In this document: positions 9,179 to 17,756 of the stretch, in pieces
Layout of the letters: every line of letters starts with the position of its first letter
How positions within the stretch are numbered: position 1 is the first letter of the stretch
DNA from: an uncultured Collinsella sp.
GTDB lineage: Bacteria > Actinomycetota > Coriobacteriia > Coriobacteriales > Coriobacteriaceae
DNA: 64,000 nucleotides
Reading direction: 5' to 3'
NCBI GenBank assembly: GCA_958433005.1
Contig: CAUAWV010000004.1
Span: 11,530-75,529 of the forward strand
Notes under the pieces: generated by a model
Databases searched by the model: none
Told to the model about the DNA's origin: nothing
The model's input: the letters and a program-made list of their open reading frames with translations, nothing else
Translations under genes and position numbers: made by a program

Positions 9179-10186
9179 TTACTCGGCGTGTGCGTAATCC
9201 ACCTTGGCGCGGCGGGCGGTAGCCTTCTCCCAATCGCTGGTGCCCTCAAAGACATCCTGCTTGTAGGGGTTGCGGCCGAGCTTCTTGGCACGGTAGGCGA
9301 CGTAGATGATTGCGGCGACGTTGGCGACCAGTGCGGCGATTGAGACCGCGGTAGCGGCGCCGGGGTCGAGCGTGGAGTGGGTCACAAAGATGGACTCCTC
9401 CTGGAAGAACGGGAACACCTGGGCAAACATGCACCAAATGGCCAGCGTAAAGGCGCGGTTCTGAATCCAGCCGCCCTTGTTCCAGATAAAGGCGGCGACG
9501 GTGGGCGCCAGCAGCAGCGCAAAGCCGCAGAACCAGGAGTGGGTGGGCAGGCAGTTGTAGGTGTAGCAGAAGTTCCAGATATCGTAGGCGATGATGTAGA
9601 CCCAGGTCATATCGGGCCACAGCATGTCGGTCTTGTCCTCGGAGGCGTAGACGCTCCACCAACCGGTCATGCAGAAGATGTTGATGATACCGGCGATGCC
9701 GTTGAACACGTTGTTCCAGCCGGCCAGCTGCGTAGCACCTTCGGAGGTGACCCAAGTGGACTGGCCCAGGACAAAGAAGTGATAGGCGCTCTCAAAGTCG
9801 GACACGACGGCGATCATGATGTTGATGGCGACGATCACAAACGGCCACGCGCGGAACCAGTGTGCCTTGCCGATCTTGCCCCACTGATACTTAATGGCAA
9901 TGAAGCCCCAGCAACCGGCCAGTGCCGCGTATACCTTGGCGTAGTGGAACCAGCTGTTCTGGTACACATGGGTGGGGTTGGTGAGCGCCCACTCGGCACC
10001 CTGTGAGACGCCAATGGCGATGGCGACGCAGTAGATGGTCATGGCCAGCGGAGCCACGCCAAAGATGATTGCCGCGCCCAGCTTGGTGCGGCGGCCGACC
10101 TCGTTGAGCACGATCAGGCCAATAAAGACCATGGCCCAGCCGGCCCAGTGGATAAGGGTATCGCTACCCCAAACATCGAACAGCAT
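9179..10186 (-). CDS. DUF5692-family polytopic membrane protein, 335 aa
   Basis: The protein has about ten hydrophobic helices with many Trp/Tyr/Phe residues and no soluble domain, matching DUF5692, a family of unknown function common in Coriobacteriia and Clostridia. It ends in a basic/acidic cytoplasmic tail (AYRAKKLGRNPYKQD...). The start has GGAGAG nine bases before ATG. It is the second gene of a unit with the TetR regulator upstream (64-bp gap containing a CCCGCG/CGCGGG hairpin). Expression is probably under that regulator. A role in transport or membrane redox linked to the divergent oxidoreductase is possible, but only from context. Confidence 0.8.
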   Translation of the reverse strand: MLFDVWGSDTLIHWAGWAMVFIGLIVLNEVGRRTKLGAAIIFGVAPLAMTIYCVAIAIGVSQGAEWALTNPTHVYQNSWFHYAKVYAALAGCWGFIAIKYQWGKIGKAHWFRAWPFVIVAINIMIAVVSDFESAYHFFVLGQSTWVTSEGATQLAGWNNVFNGIAGIINIFCMTGWWSVYASEDKTDMLWPDMTWVYIIAYDIWNFCYTYNCLPTHSWFCGFALLLAPTVAAFIWNKGGWIQNRAFTLAIWCMFAQVFPFFQEESIFVTHSTLDPGAATAVSIAALVANVAAIIYVAYRAKKLGRNPYKQDVFEGTSDWEKATARRAKVDYAHAE

Positions 10187-10249
10187 GCTGCTCTCCTTTC
10201 ACACGCCCGCGGCCCCTCTTCCGATCGCGGGCAGTTTGGCCAAATGTCG

Positions 10250-10912
10250 TCAGTTCTGGGGCTTGCGCTCCGGATACTTGGCGGTATAGCCCTCGATGTG
10301 GAGTGTCGAGGCGATGATTTCCTTGACTGTCTCGTCGGGCACATCGGGGTGCGTGCGGATATACATCAACAGTCCCATGATGAGGGTGTAGAACGTCTCG
10401 TAGACATGGTCGATGCGCAGCTCATGATGGGCGACAAAATCCACCACGGTGGTGTCGCAGATGTACTGAGCCACGCGCTGAACCACGTTGTGCAAAAAGC
10501 CGCCGTAGAGCGCGCCACTGCTTGAGGTGAGCGTACTCGGCAGTTCGTGGCCGCTGGCGACCAGACGCTTAAAGAGCGGGGCGACGGTGTCGAGCGCGCC
10601 CTCGATATCGCCGACGGTGCGGCCGGCGTTCCACTGCTCGAGCTCGGAGATAAAGCCGTCGATCGCCTCGTCCATAACAGCGGTGACGGCGGCGTCCATA
10701 TCGGCAAAGTAGTGGTAGAACAATGAACGCGTGCAGCCGGCTCGCTTGGTCACGGCCGATACCGATAGGTGGGACACGCCCAGCTCGGAGCTTACGGTGC
10801 GCACGGCATCGAGGATCTCGCGACGGCGTTCGTCGCCCGTCAGGCGCTTTGCCGCACTATCGGATGCGGGGACGGCATCGACCACAGAGGTATCTGCTGT
10901 TTTGCCGCCCAT
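10250..10912 (-). CDS. TetR/AcrR-family transcriptional regulator, 220 aa
   Basis: The N-terminal TetR helix-turn-helix is clear at about residues 25-70 (RREILDAVRTVSSELGVSHLSVSAVTKRAGCTRSLFYHYFADMDA), including the usual G-x-LFYHYF recognition-helix end. The helical C-terminal ligand/dimer domain (75-215) has no recognisable subclass. It is transcribed with the DUF5692 gene and divergently from the large oxidoreductase at 11102. The 189-bp space between holds two 15-bp perfect palindromes TTGAC-N5-GTCAA, which fit dimer sites for this protein and overlap possible -35 elements. It probably represses itself and/or the oxidoreductase. Confidence 0.9.
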   Translation of the reverse strand: MGGKTADTSVVDAVPASDSAAKRLTGDERRREILDAVRTVSSELGVSHLSVSAVTKRAGCTRSLFYHYFADMDAAVTAVMDEAIDGFISELEQWNAGRTVGDIEGALDTVAPLFKRLVASGHELPSTLTSSSGALYGGFLHNVVQRVAQYICDTTVVDFVAHHELRIDHVYETFYTLIMGLLMYIRTHPDVPDETVKEIIASTLHIEGYTAKYPERKPQN

Positions 10913-10970
10913 GTTTTGCCGCCTTCCATCCTCTTTTGCCTGACCGTTCGCCTAACAGTCTTGAATATTG

Positions 10971-11008
10971 TTGACGGTTCGTCAATACTATTTTTGACAC
11001 AATGTCAA
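10971..11008. promoter_or_regulatory. Two 15-bp TetR-type operators
   Basis: TTGACGGTTCGTCAA (10971-10985) and TTGACACAATGTCAA (10994-11008) are both perfect dyads of TTGAC/GTCAA; centres are 23 bp apart, on nearly the same helix face. They lie between the TetR gene and the oxidoreductase. TTGACA inside the second also serves as a plausible -35 box. Confidence 0.7.
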
Positions 11009-11101
11009 CTAATGGCGGGTGAACGGCATGGGGGCATGTCCGGCCTGCAAAAAAGAGGGGCGCCGCGGCCTCGTCGGGCTGCGGCAAGAGAAGGGACAAC
11101 C

Positions 11102-13879
11102 ATGATTCTCAACGGACCGGGAATTAGCTACACCGAGCCTGACATCGGTTCGGAGTTCGTGCCGCCGCTGCCGGAGCATCCGCGCGAGGCCATCGTCAAG
11201 CTGTGCGAGCACTGCACCAACCGTCTGCTGCATCGCGACGAGCTGCTGGGCTACGAGTACTGGTCGTTTGCCGAGGCCGCAACCGACGAGCAGGCCGAGG
11301 TACTCTGCAAGATGAAGATGCGCCGTCCCTATACGCTGCCCGAGATGGTCAAGCTCACCGGCATGCCCGAGGCCGATATCGAAAAAATGCTCGACGACAT
11401 GAGCTACACGGGTCTGCTCGAGTACAACTGGGAAAACCCCGAGCGCGCCAAGCAGTGGGTGCTGCCCATGCTGGTGCCGGGTTCCGCCGAGTTCCTCAAC
11501 ATGCGCGTGAGCCAGCTCGAGGAGCATCCGGTCTATGCCAAGTTCTTTGAGCAGGCGTCCAAGGGACCGCTGTCCAAGGCCACGCCGATGGTGCCGCCCG
11601 GCGGTGCCGGCATCGGCATGCATGTCATTCCGGTCGAGAAGGCCATCGATGCCGCGAGCACCTCGGTGCCGATCGAGCATATCGAGCATTGGCTCGACAA
11701 ATACGAAGGTAAGTATGCCGCTAGCACCTGCAGCTGCCGCGCGAGCCGTCGCGTGATGGGAGAGGGCTGCGCCGACGACCCGGCCGATTGGTGCATCGCC
11801 GTGGGCGATATGGCCGACTACGTGGTCGAGACCGACCGCGGCCATTATGTGACGCGCGAGGAGGTCTACGACATCCTGCGCCAGGCCGAGGACAACGGCT
11901 TTGTGCACCAGATCACCAACATCGACGGTGAGAACAAAATCTTCGCCATCTGCAACTGCAACGTCAACGTGTGCTACGCCCTGCGCACTTCGCAGCTGTT
12001 CAACACGCCCAACCTGTCGCGCTCGGCCTACGTCGCCAAGGTCGAGAAGGACAAGTGCGTGGCCTGCGGTCGCTGCGTTGAGGTGTGTCCGGCCGGCGCC
12101 GCCAAACTGGGCCAGAAGCTCTGTAGCAAAAAGGCTGGCGGACAGGTGCCCGAGTATCCGCGCCAGGAGCTGCCCGATGCCACCAAGTGGGACCACACCA
12201 AGTGGTCGCCCAACTACCGCAACGACAACCGTATCGAGACGCATGAGTCCGGCACCGCTCCCTGCAAGACGGCCTGCCCCGCGCACGTTGCCGTTCAGGG
12301 CTATTTGAAGCTCGCGGCGCAGGGCCGCTATGACGAGGCGTTGGCGCTCATCAAGCGCGAGAACCCGTTGCCCGCTATCTGCGGCCGTGTGTGCAACCGC
12401 CGCTGTGAGGATGCCTGCACCCGCGGTCGCGTGGACGAGGCCGTGGCCATCGACGAGGTCAAGAAGTTTATCGCCCAGCGCGATCTGGATGCCGCGACTC
12501 GCTATGTCCCACCTGTGGTGACCCCGACGCGTGCCGGCGGCTTCGACCAGAAGATCGCCATCATCGGCGCCGGTCCGGCCGGTCTGTCCTGCGCCTTCTA
12601 TCTGGCCGAGAAGGGCTACAAGCCCGTCGTGTTCGAGAAAAACGAGCGCCCGGGCGGCATGCTCACCTACGGCATTCCCAGCTTTAAGCTGCAGAAGGAC
12701 GTTATCGAGGCCGAGGTCGAGGTCATTCGCCTGATGGGCGCCGAGTTCCGCTATGGCGTGGAGGTCGGTCGCGATGTGACGCTCGACGAGCTTCGCGCGC
12801 AGGGCTTTAAAGCCTTTTACGTGGCCATTGGCTGCCAGGGTGGCCGCCTTGCCGGTATTCCGGGCGAGGATGCCGAGGACGTGACCGTGGCCGTCGACTT
12901 TTTGCGCGAGGTCAACAGCGGCAAGATCGACGCGCTGCCCGGGCGCACCATCGTGGTGGGCGGCGGCAACGTGGCCATCGATGTCGCGCGCAACGCCTGC
13001 CGTCTGGGTTCCGAGCACGTTGAGATGTTCTGCCTGGAGAGCGAGGTCAAGATGCCTGCCAGCGAGGAGGAGCGTCGCGAGGCCATTGAGGACGGCGCGC
13101 ACATTAGCTGCGGCTGGGGCCCCAAGGAGATTCACCTGGACGAGGCCGGTCGTGTGTGCGGTATCACCTTTAAGCGCTGCACGCGTGTCTTTGACGACGA
13201 GGGCCGTTTTGCGCCCGAGTATGACGAGAACGACTTGCGCCGTGTCGATGCCGACCGTGTCGTCATGTCGATTGGCCAGTCCATTGTGTGGGGCGACCTG
13301 CTGGCTGGCTCCAAGGTGGAGCTCGGCCGCAGCCAGGGTGCCCTTGCCGATCCGCAGACGTACCAGACCGCCGAGCCCGACATCTTTGTGGGCGGCGACG
13401 TCTACACCGGTCCCAGCTTTGCTATCGACGCCATCGCCGCCGGTCACGAGGCCGCCGTGTCCATCCATCGCTTTGTGCAGCCGGGCTCCACGCTCACCAT
13501 CGGCCGCAACCAGCGCCGCTACACCGCGCTTGACCGCGACGATGTTGTGATTGAGAGCTATGACAACGCAAGCCGCGAGGTGGCACGTGTCGACCGCGAG
13601 CGCGAGAAGGCTGCGCCCTTTAGCGAGTACGTCGAGACCTTTACCGAGGAGCAGGTGCGCGCCGAGACCGCTCGCTGCTTGGGCTGCGGTGCCTCGATCG
13701 TCGACCCCAACAAGTGCATCGGCTGCGGCCTGTGCACCACCAAGTGCGCGTTTGACGCCATCCATCTGGATCGCGACCGCCCCGAGTGCTCCACGATGGT
13801 CAAATACGAGCAAAAGCTCCCCAGCCTCGTCAAGTACGCTTTGAAGCGTGCGATCAAAATCAAATTTGGGAAGAAATAA
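11102..13879 (+). CDS. Multidomain Fe-S/FAD pyridine-nucleotide oxidoreductase, GltD-like, 925 aa
   Basis: ATG 11102 follows AAGGGA. The N-terminal ~300 residues form an unusual region with Cys motifs (CEHC, CSCRASRR...GC, CNCNVNVC) leading to a 4Fe-4S ferredoxin motif CVACGRCVEVCPAG. The middle has the GltB-small-subunit type helical Cys domain (CKTACPAHVAVQGY; PAICGRVCNRRCEDAC) and two Rossmann folds: FAD-binding GAGPAGLSCAFYLAEKG and NAD(P)-binding VGGGNVAIDVARNA, closing with GGDVYTGPSFAIDAIAAG. A second ferredoxin motif CIGCGLCTTKCAF lies near the C-terminus. This architecture fits electron transfer between NAD(P)H and ferredoxin or a reductase partner; the substrate is unknown. It is probably controlled by the divergent TetR regulator. 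The next gene downstream is hypA. Confidence 0.85.
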   Translation: MILNGPGISYTEPDIGSEFVPPLPEHPREAIVKLCEHCTNRLLHRDELLGYEYWSFAEAATDEQAEVLCKMKMRRPYTLPEMVKLTGMPEADIEKMLDDMSYTGLLEYNWENPERAKQWVLPMLVPGSAEFLNMRVSQLEEHPVYAKFFEQASKGPLSKATPMVPPGGAGIGMHVIPVEKAIDAASTSVPIEHIEHWLDKYEGKYAASTCSCRASRRVMGEGCADDPADWCIAVGDMADYVVETDRGHYVTREEVYDILRQAEDNGFVHQITNIDGENKIFAICNCNVNVCYALRTSQLFNTPNLSRSAYVAKVEKDKCVACGRCVEVCPAGAAKLGQKLCSKKAGGQVPEYPRQELPDATKWDHTKWSPNYRNDNRIETHESGTAPCKTACPAHVAVQGYLKLAAQGRYDEALALIKRENPLPAICGRVCNRRCEDACTRGRVDEAVAIDEVKKFIAQRDLDAATRYVPPVVTPTRAGGFDQKIAIIGAGPAGLSCAFYLAEKGYKPVVFEKNERPGGMLTYGIPSFKLQKDVIEAEVEVIRLMGAEFRYGVEVGRDVTLDELRAQGFKAFYVAIGCQGGRLAGIPGEDAEDVTVAVDFLREVNSGKIDALPGRTIVVGGGNVAIDVARNACRLGSEHVEMFCLESEVKMPASEEERREAIEDGAHISCGWGPKEIHLDEAGRVCGITFKRCTRVFDDEGRFAPEYDENDLRRVDADRVVMSIGQSIVWGDLLAGSKVELGRSQGALADPQTYQTAEPDIFVGGDVYTGPSFAIDAIAAGHEAAVSIHRFVQPGSTLTIGRNQRRYTALDRDDVVIESYDNASREVARVDREREKAAPFSEYVETFTEEQVRAETARCLGCGASIVDPNKCIGCGLCTTKCAFDAIHLDRDRPECSTMVKYEQKLPSLVKYALKRAIKIKFGKK

Positions 13880-14039
13880 AAAACGCAACAAACAAGAGAA
13901 CGGCGTAGAGAACGGTTGGACAGCGAGCGAGTCCCAGGCGTGGCGAGGTGCCTTGAAAGAGGAGGGCATAGGGCTTTTGCCCATGCCCGACGATTGAAAG
14001 GCAGATCGTCCGTCTGGGGCTCGCGCAGCGTCAAGTCGA

Positions 14040-14061
14040 CCGCCGTTCGTTAGAACGGCGG
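14040..14061 (+). promoter_or_regulatory. Hairpin abutting the hypA start
   Basis: CCGCCGTTC (14040-14048) pairs with GAACGGCGG (14053-14061) across GTTA. The 3' arm GGCGG and following AAGAAAAA are the only ribosome-site-like bases before the GTG at 14070, so the hairpin could mask initiation. No T-run is present. Confidence 0.5.
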
Positions 14062-14069
14062 AAGAAAAA

Positions 14070-14498
14070 GTGCATGAATTAGGAATCGTCTATCACATCA
14101 TTCGCGATGTCGAGAATGTGGCGCGCGCCAATGGCGTGAGTCGCGTTTCGAGCGTGACGCTGCTCCTGGGCGAGGTCTCGGGCGTCGTTCCCGATCTGCT
14201 GCTTGATGCTTGGCGCTGGGCGGCAGATAAAAAGCCTATCACGCAGGGCGCGGAGCTTATTGTGGAGCCTGTCGAGGCCGTGACGCATTGCGAGGCGTGC
14301 GGCTGCGACTACGCGACGGTCGAGCACGGCAAGACCTGCCCCCATTGCGGTAGCGGCGAGACCTATCTGCTGCAGGGCCAGGAGGTCATGATCAAGCAGA
14401 TCGAGACCCCCGACGAGGACCCGACAGACGCTGCCCCCGACGGCCTATCCGATGCCCCCGATGCCGTCGACGCCGCCAACCCCCTCCACATCGCCTAA
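14070..14498 (+). CDS. hypA: Hydrogenase nickel-insertion protein HypA
   Basis: HypA delivers Ni2+ (with HypB) to the large subunit of [NiFe]-hydrogenase. Starting at GTG 14070 the protein reads MHELGIVYHI; Met1-His2-Glu3 is the conserved nickel site, which fixes this start. The zinc ribbon is CEACGCDYATVEHGKTCPHCG (two CxxC pairs). The core ends around residue 115, followed by a ~25-residue acidic extension (PDEDPTDAAPDGLSDAPDAVD) not usual in the family. No hydrogenase or other hyp gene is in the window. The preceding gene is the Fe-S/FAD oxidoreductase 190 bp upstream, suggesting a shared hydrogen/electron-transfer context. Confidence 0.9.
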   Translation: MHELGIVYHIIRDVENVARANGVSRVSSVTLLLGEVSGVVPDLLLDAWRWAADKKPITQGAELIVEPVEAVTHCEACGCDYATVEHGKTCPHCGSGETYLLQGQEVMIKQIETPDEDPTDAAPDGLSDAPDAVDAANPLHIA

Positions 14499-14500
14499 CT

Positions 14501-14556
14501 TAGTCGTTGGGGACGTTCTTAAACGACTAGTCATTAAAGAACGTCCCTAACGACTA
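14501..14556. repeat. 20-bp inverted repeat of the ACGTTCTT/AAGAACGT type
   Basis: TAGTCGTTGGGGACGTTCTT (14501-14520) pairs with 14537-14556 with one G-U/mismatch position. The spacer includes ACTAGTCATTAAAG. Related sequence (AGTCATTAAAGAGCGCCCC) recurs at 18154-18172 after another operon end, so this is a dispersed repeat that may also act as a terminator. It begins two bases after the hypA stop. Confidence 0.7.
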
Positions 14557-14598
14557 CTTTGCTAGAGCATATTTCTTACCATTAGTCAAGCACCATCT

Positions 14599-14768
14599 GT
14601 TTAAACGAAATAGCCTCAACGCGAGCACATTTGTGTCTGTTTAAAACCGGCAATAATGAACAGCGTGCTCAATTCGGTCATGTAAATAGATCAGCTATCA
14701 ATCCTCAGCAGCAAATCAGCCAAAATACTGGAATGTAATCAACTTGTAACAAAACAAGACGTTTAAAC
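14599..14768. promoter_or_regulatory. Three GTTTAAAC-like palindromes upstream of the PTS operon
   Basis: GTTTAAAC occurs at 14599-14606 and 14761-14768 and GTTTAAAAC at 14639-14647, in a 316-bp AT-rich, gene-free stretch before the PTS genes. They may be sites for a regulator of the operon. No LevR/sigma-54-type -12/-24 element was recognised. Confidence 0.35.
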
Positions 14769-14872
14769 AAATAATGCTACCTTTTGCAGTTTTTCAAACA
14801 ATTCTGCTGTATTTGCAGCTATACTCCATAACTGTCGTGTAGGAATTACGTAGACAAAAAGGAGGTTATGTG

Positions 14873-15862
14873 ATGGTAAGTATTGTTCTTGCTAGCCATG
14901 GTGACTTGGCGGCTGGAATCAAGCAGACGGGCTCGATGGTCTTTGGCGATCAGCCGTCTGTTGCCGTGGTCTCGCTCGAGCCGAGCATGGGCCCCGACGA
15001 CTTCCGTGCCAAGGTCGAGGAGGCAATCGCTTCCTTCGAGGACCAGGAGCAGGTGCTCTTCCTCGTTGATCTGTGGGGCGGCACGCCGTTCAACCAGATC
15101 AGCGGGCTCATCGAGGGCCACGATTCCTGGGCTATCGTCACCGGTGTCAACCTGCCTATGCTCATCGAGGCATATTCGCAGCGCTTTGACGCAAAGAACA
15201 CTGCACATGCGATCGCAAAACATCTCGTGACTGAGGCTAAGGCCGGCGTGCGCGTCAAGCCCGAGTCTCTGGAGCCCGAGGAGAAGAAGCCGGCTGCGGC
15301 CGCCGCTGCTCCTGCGGGTGCCATTCCTCCGGGAACGGTGATCGGCGACGGGCACATCAAGATCGCCCACGTCCGTATCGACACGCGCCTGCTGCATGGT
15401 CAGGTGGCCACCACGTGGACCAAGCAGATCAACCCCAACCGCATCATCGTGGTCTCCGACGGCGTTGCTCACGACGAGCTCCGCAAGACCATGATCGAGC
15501 AGGCTGCCCCTCCGGGAGTCCACGCCAACGTCGTGCCTATCAAGAAGATGGCCGAGGTCGTCAAGGACACGCGCTTTGGCGACACCAAGGCGATGCTGCT
15601 GTTCGAGAACCCGCAGGATCTGCTCAGGGCCATCGAGGCCGGCGTCGACATCAAGGAAGCCAACATCGGTTCCATGGCCCACTCCAAGGGCAAGGTCGTC
15701 GTCACTAACGCTGTCGCTATGGGCGATGACGATGTCAAGACCATCGAGGCTCTCAAGGCCAAGGGCGTCAAGTTCGAGGTCCGCAAGGTTCCTTCGGATT
15801 CCTCCGAGGATCTCGACGCCATGTTGAAGAAAGCTAAGGCCGAACTGGCCGCTCAAGCATAG
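14873..15862 (+). CDS. manX: PTS mannose-family EIIAB fusion, 329 aa
   Basis: Phosphotransfer subunit of a mannose/fructose/sorbose-family phosphotransferase system. The IIA domain (1-~140) has the phosphorylated His9 in ASHGDLAAG and the LVDLWGGTPFN motif; a Pro/Ala/Lys linker (~135-158) joins a IIB domain with active His175 in RIDTRLLHGQV. Phosphate passes from HPr to His9, then His175, then the sugar. ATG 14873 is chosen over GTG 14870 because GGAGG (14861-14865) is seven bases upstream. First gene of a four-gene operon with IIC, IID and DUF956. Sugar not determinable; mannose or glucose is likeliest for the single-chain IIAB with DUF956 type. Confidence 0.93.
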   Translation: MVSIVLASHGDLAAGIKQTGSMVFGDQPSVAVVSLEPSMGPDDFRAKVEEAIASFEDQEQVLFLVDLWGGTPFNQISGLIEGHDSWAIVTGVNLPMLIEAYSQRFDAKNTAHAIAKHLVTEAKAGVRVKPESLEPEEKKPAAAAAAPAGAIPPGTVIGDGHIKIAHVRIDTRLLHGQVATTWTKQINPNRIIVVSDGVAHDELRKTMIEQAAPPGVHANVVPIKKMAEVVKDTRFGDTKAMLLFENPQDLLRAIEAGVDIKEANIGSMAHSKGKVVVTNAVAMGDDDVKTIEALKAKGVKFEVRKVPSDSSEDLDAMLKKAKAELAAQA

Positions 15863-15880
15863 TAAAGGAGGGTCCGATAC

Positions 15881-16699
15881 ATGTCTGCAATCACTATTCT
15901 GCTTGTTGCGATTGTCGCGTTGCTTGCCGGTATGGAAGGCATTCTGGATGAGTTCCAGTTCCATCAGCCGCTCGTGGCATGCACGCTTATCGGTCTCGTA
16001 ACCGGTCACCTTCAGGAGGGCATCCTCCTGGGCGGTTCGCTCCAGATGATGGCCCTTGGCTGGGCTAACGTCGGCGCCGCCGTCGCGCCTGACGCCGCTC
16101 TGGCCTCGGTCGCTTCTTCGATCATCATGGTGCTCGCCCTCAACGGCGGCGCCACCGATTCGGCCAAGGCCGTTACCGCCGCCATCGCCGTCGCCGTCCC
16201 GCTGTCGGTCGCTGGTCTGTTCCTGACCATGATCTGCCGTACCCTGGCTACCGCTATGGTTCACGCCATGGACGCCTGCGCCGAGAAGGGCGACTTCGCC
16301 GGCATCGAGCGTTGGCAGTACGCCGGCATCCTCATGCAGGGTGTTCGTATCGCCATCCCGGCAGTACTTCTGTGCATCATCCCGGCCGAGGCCGTTACCA
16401 ACGCGCTTAACGCTATGCCCGATTGGCTGTCCGGCGGCATGGCTGTCGGCGGCGGCATGGTCGCTTCCGTCGGTTACGCCATGGTCATCAACATGATGGC
16501 CACCAAGGAGACCTGGCCGTTCTTCATCCTCGGCTTTGTCCTTGCTGCCATCCCTCAGCTCACGCTGATCGCCCTTGGCCTCATCGGCATCTCCCTTGCC
16601 CTCATCTACCTTGGCCTTAAGGATCTGGCCAAGCAGGGTGGCGGCATGGGCGGTGGCTCCGGTGACCCGCTCGGCGACATTCTGAACGATTACGAGTAG
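15881..16699 (+). CDS. manY: PTS mannose-family EIIC, 272 aa
   Basis: Membrane channel component. It has the family's repeated hydrophobic segments and the sequence GHLQEGILLGGSLQMMALGWANVGAAVAPDAALAS that marks EIIC of the mannose class; the C-terminus ends in a Gly-rich cytoplasmic tail (GGGMGGGSGDPLGDILNDYE). It starts 18 bases after the IIAB stop with AAAGGAGG upstream. It works with EIID as the sugar translocator. Members of this pair are also receptors for class IIa bacteriocins in other bacteria. Confidence 0.93.
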   Translation: MSAITILLVAIVALLAGMEGILDEFQFHQPLVACTLIGLVTGHLQEGILLGGSLQMMALGWANVGAAVAPDAALASVASSIIMVLALNGGATDSAKAVTAAIAVAVPLSVAGLFLTMICRTLATAMVHAMDACAEKGDFAGIERWQYAGILMQGVRIAIPAVLLCIIPAEAVTNALNAMPDWLSGGMAVGGGMVASVGYAMVINMMATKETWPFFILGFVLAAIPQLTLIALGLIGISLALIYLGLKDLAKQGGGMGGGSGDPLGDILNDYE

Positions 16700-16715
16700 G
16701 AGGGGAGTGATACAT

Positions 16716-17636
16716 ATGGCAGAGAACAAGATTCAGCTCACCAAGGCTGACCGTAAGAAGGTTTGCTTCCGTCATCAGTTCCTTCAGGGCTCGTGGAACT
16801 ACGAGCGTATGCAGAACGGCGGCTGGTGCTTCGCAATGATCCCTGCGATCAAGAAGCTCTACACCAGCAAGGATGACCAGATTGCCGCTCTTAAGCGCCA
16901 CCTGGAGTTCTATAACACCCACCCCTATGTTTCCGCCCCCGTCATTGGCGTTACCCTCGCCCTCGAGGAGGAGCGCGCCAACGGTGCTCCGATTGACGAC
17001 GTCGCCATTCAGGGCGTCAAGGTCGGTATGATGGGCCCGCTCGCCGGCGTCGGCGACCCCGCCTTCTGGTTCACCCTTCGCCCGATTCTGGGTGCACTGG
17101 GCGCTTCCCTGGCCCTGTCCGGCAGCATCGCCGGTCCGCTGCTGTTCTTCTTCGCGTGGAACATCATCCGTTACGCCTTCCTGTGGTACACGCAGGAGTT
17201 TGGCTACAAGGTCGGCTCCTCCATCGCCAAGGACCTCTCCGGCGGTCTGATGGGCAAGGTCACCGAGGGTGCTTCCATCCTGGGTATGTTCATCATCGGC
17301 GCCCTGGTCGAGCGCTGGGTGTCCATCTCCTTCACCCCGGTCGTCTCCAAGGTCACGCAGTCCGCTGGCGCCTATATCGACTGGGCCAACCTGCCCGCCG
17401 GTTCTGAGGGCATCAAGCAGGCATTGACGATGTACAGCTCTGTCGGTGCCAACGCACTCGACCCGGTGAAGGTCACCACGCTTCAGGCCAACCTCGATCA
17501 GCTCATCCCCGGCCTTGCCGCCGTGTGCCTGACCCTTCTGGTCTGCAAGCTCCTCAAGAAGAAGGTCAGCCCGATCGTCATCATCCTGGCTCTCTTCGCC
17601 GTCGGCATCATCGGTCGCGTCTGCGGCTTCATGTAA
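16716..17636 (+). CDS. manZ: PTS mannose-family EIID, 306 aa
   Basis: Partner of EIIC. It has the family start LTKADRKKVCFRHQFLQGSWNYERMQNGGWCFAMIPAIKKLY and the central EEERANG...IQGVKVGMMGPLAGVGDPAFWFTLRPI. ATG 16716 has AGGAGGGG upstream; the in-frame start three codons earlier does not. The C-terminal third is membrane-embedded (IVIILALFAVGIIGRVCGFM). Spacing to EIIC is 16 bp. Confidence 0.93.
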   Translation: MAENKIQLTKADRKKVCFRHQFLQGSWNYERMQNGGWCFAMIPAIKKLYTSKDDQIAALKRHLEFYNTHPYVSAPVIGVTLALEEERANGAPIDDVAIQGVKVGMMGPLAGVGDPAFWFTLRPILGALGASLALSGSIAGPLLFFFAWNIIRYAFLWYTQEFGYKVGSSIAKDLSGGLMGKVTEGASILGMFIIGALVERWVSISFTPVVSKVTQSAGAYIDWANLPAGSEGIKQALTMYSSVGANALDPVKVTTLQANLDQLIPGLAAVCLTLLVCKLLKKKVSPIVIILALFAVGIIGRVCGFM

Positions 17637-17693
17637 GCACGCTTCGGCTTAAGACCGAGAGTTGCTAGGCAAGGGCTTTTGAGCCATTGAAAC

Positions 17694-17737
17694 GGGCCGC
17701 ACCCGGTGGGTACACTGGATGCGGTCCGATTGTTTTT
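17694..17737 (+). terminator. Probable terminator/attenuator between EIID and DUF956 gene
   Basis: GGGCCGCA (17694-17701) pairs with TGCGGTCC (17720-17727, one G-U) and TGTTTTT follows. It ends 20 bases before the DUF956 start, so it likely lowers but need not abolish read-through into that gene. Confidence 0.55.
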
Positions 17738-17756
17738 ATTGGAGGGCGAGGCGCGT

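Noticed and set aside
11009..13984. 991-codon ORF antisense to the large oxidoreductase
   Set aside because: The sense strand has clear ferredoxin and Rossmann motifs; the antisense product has none.
14846..16729. 627-codon ORF antisense to PTS IIAB/IIC
   Set aside because: Spans two well-defined genes and their spacer; product lacks any domain.
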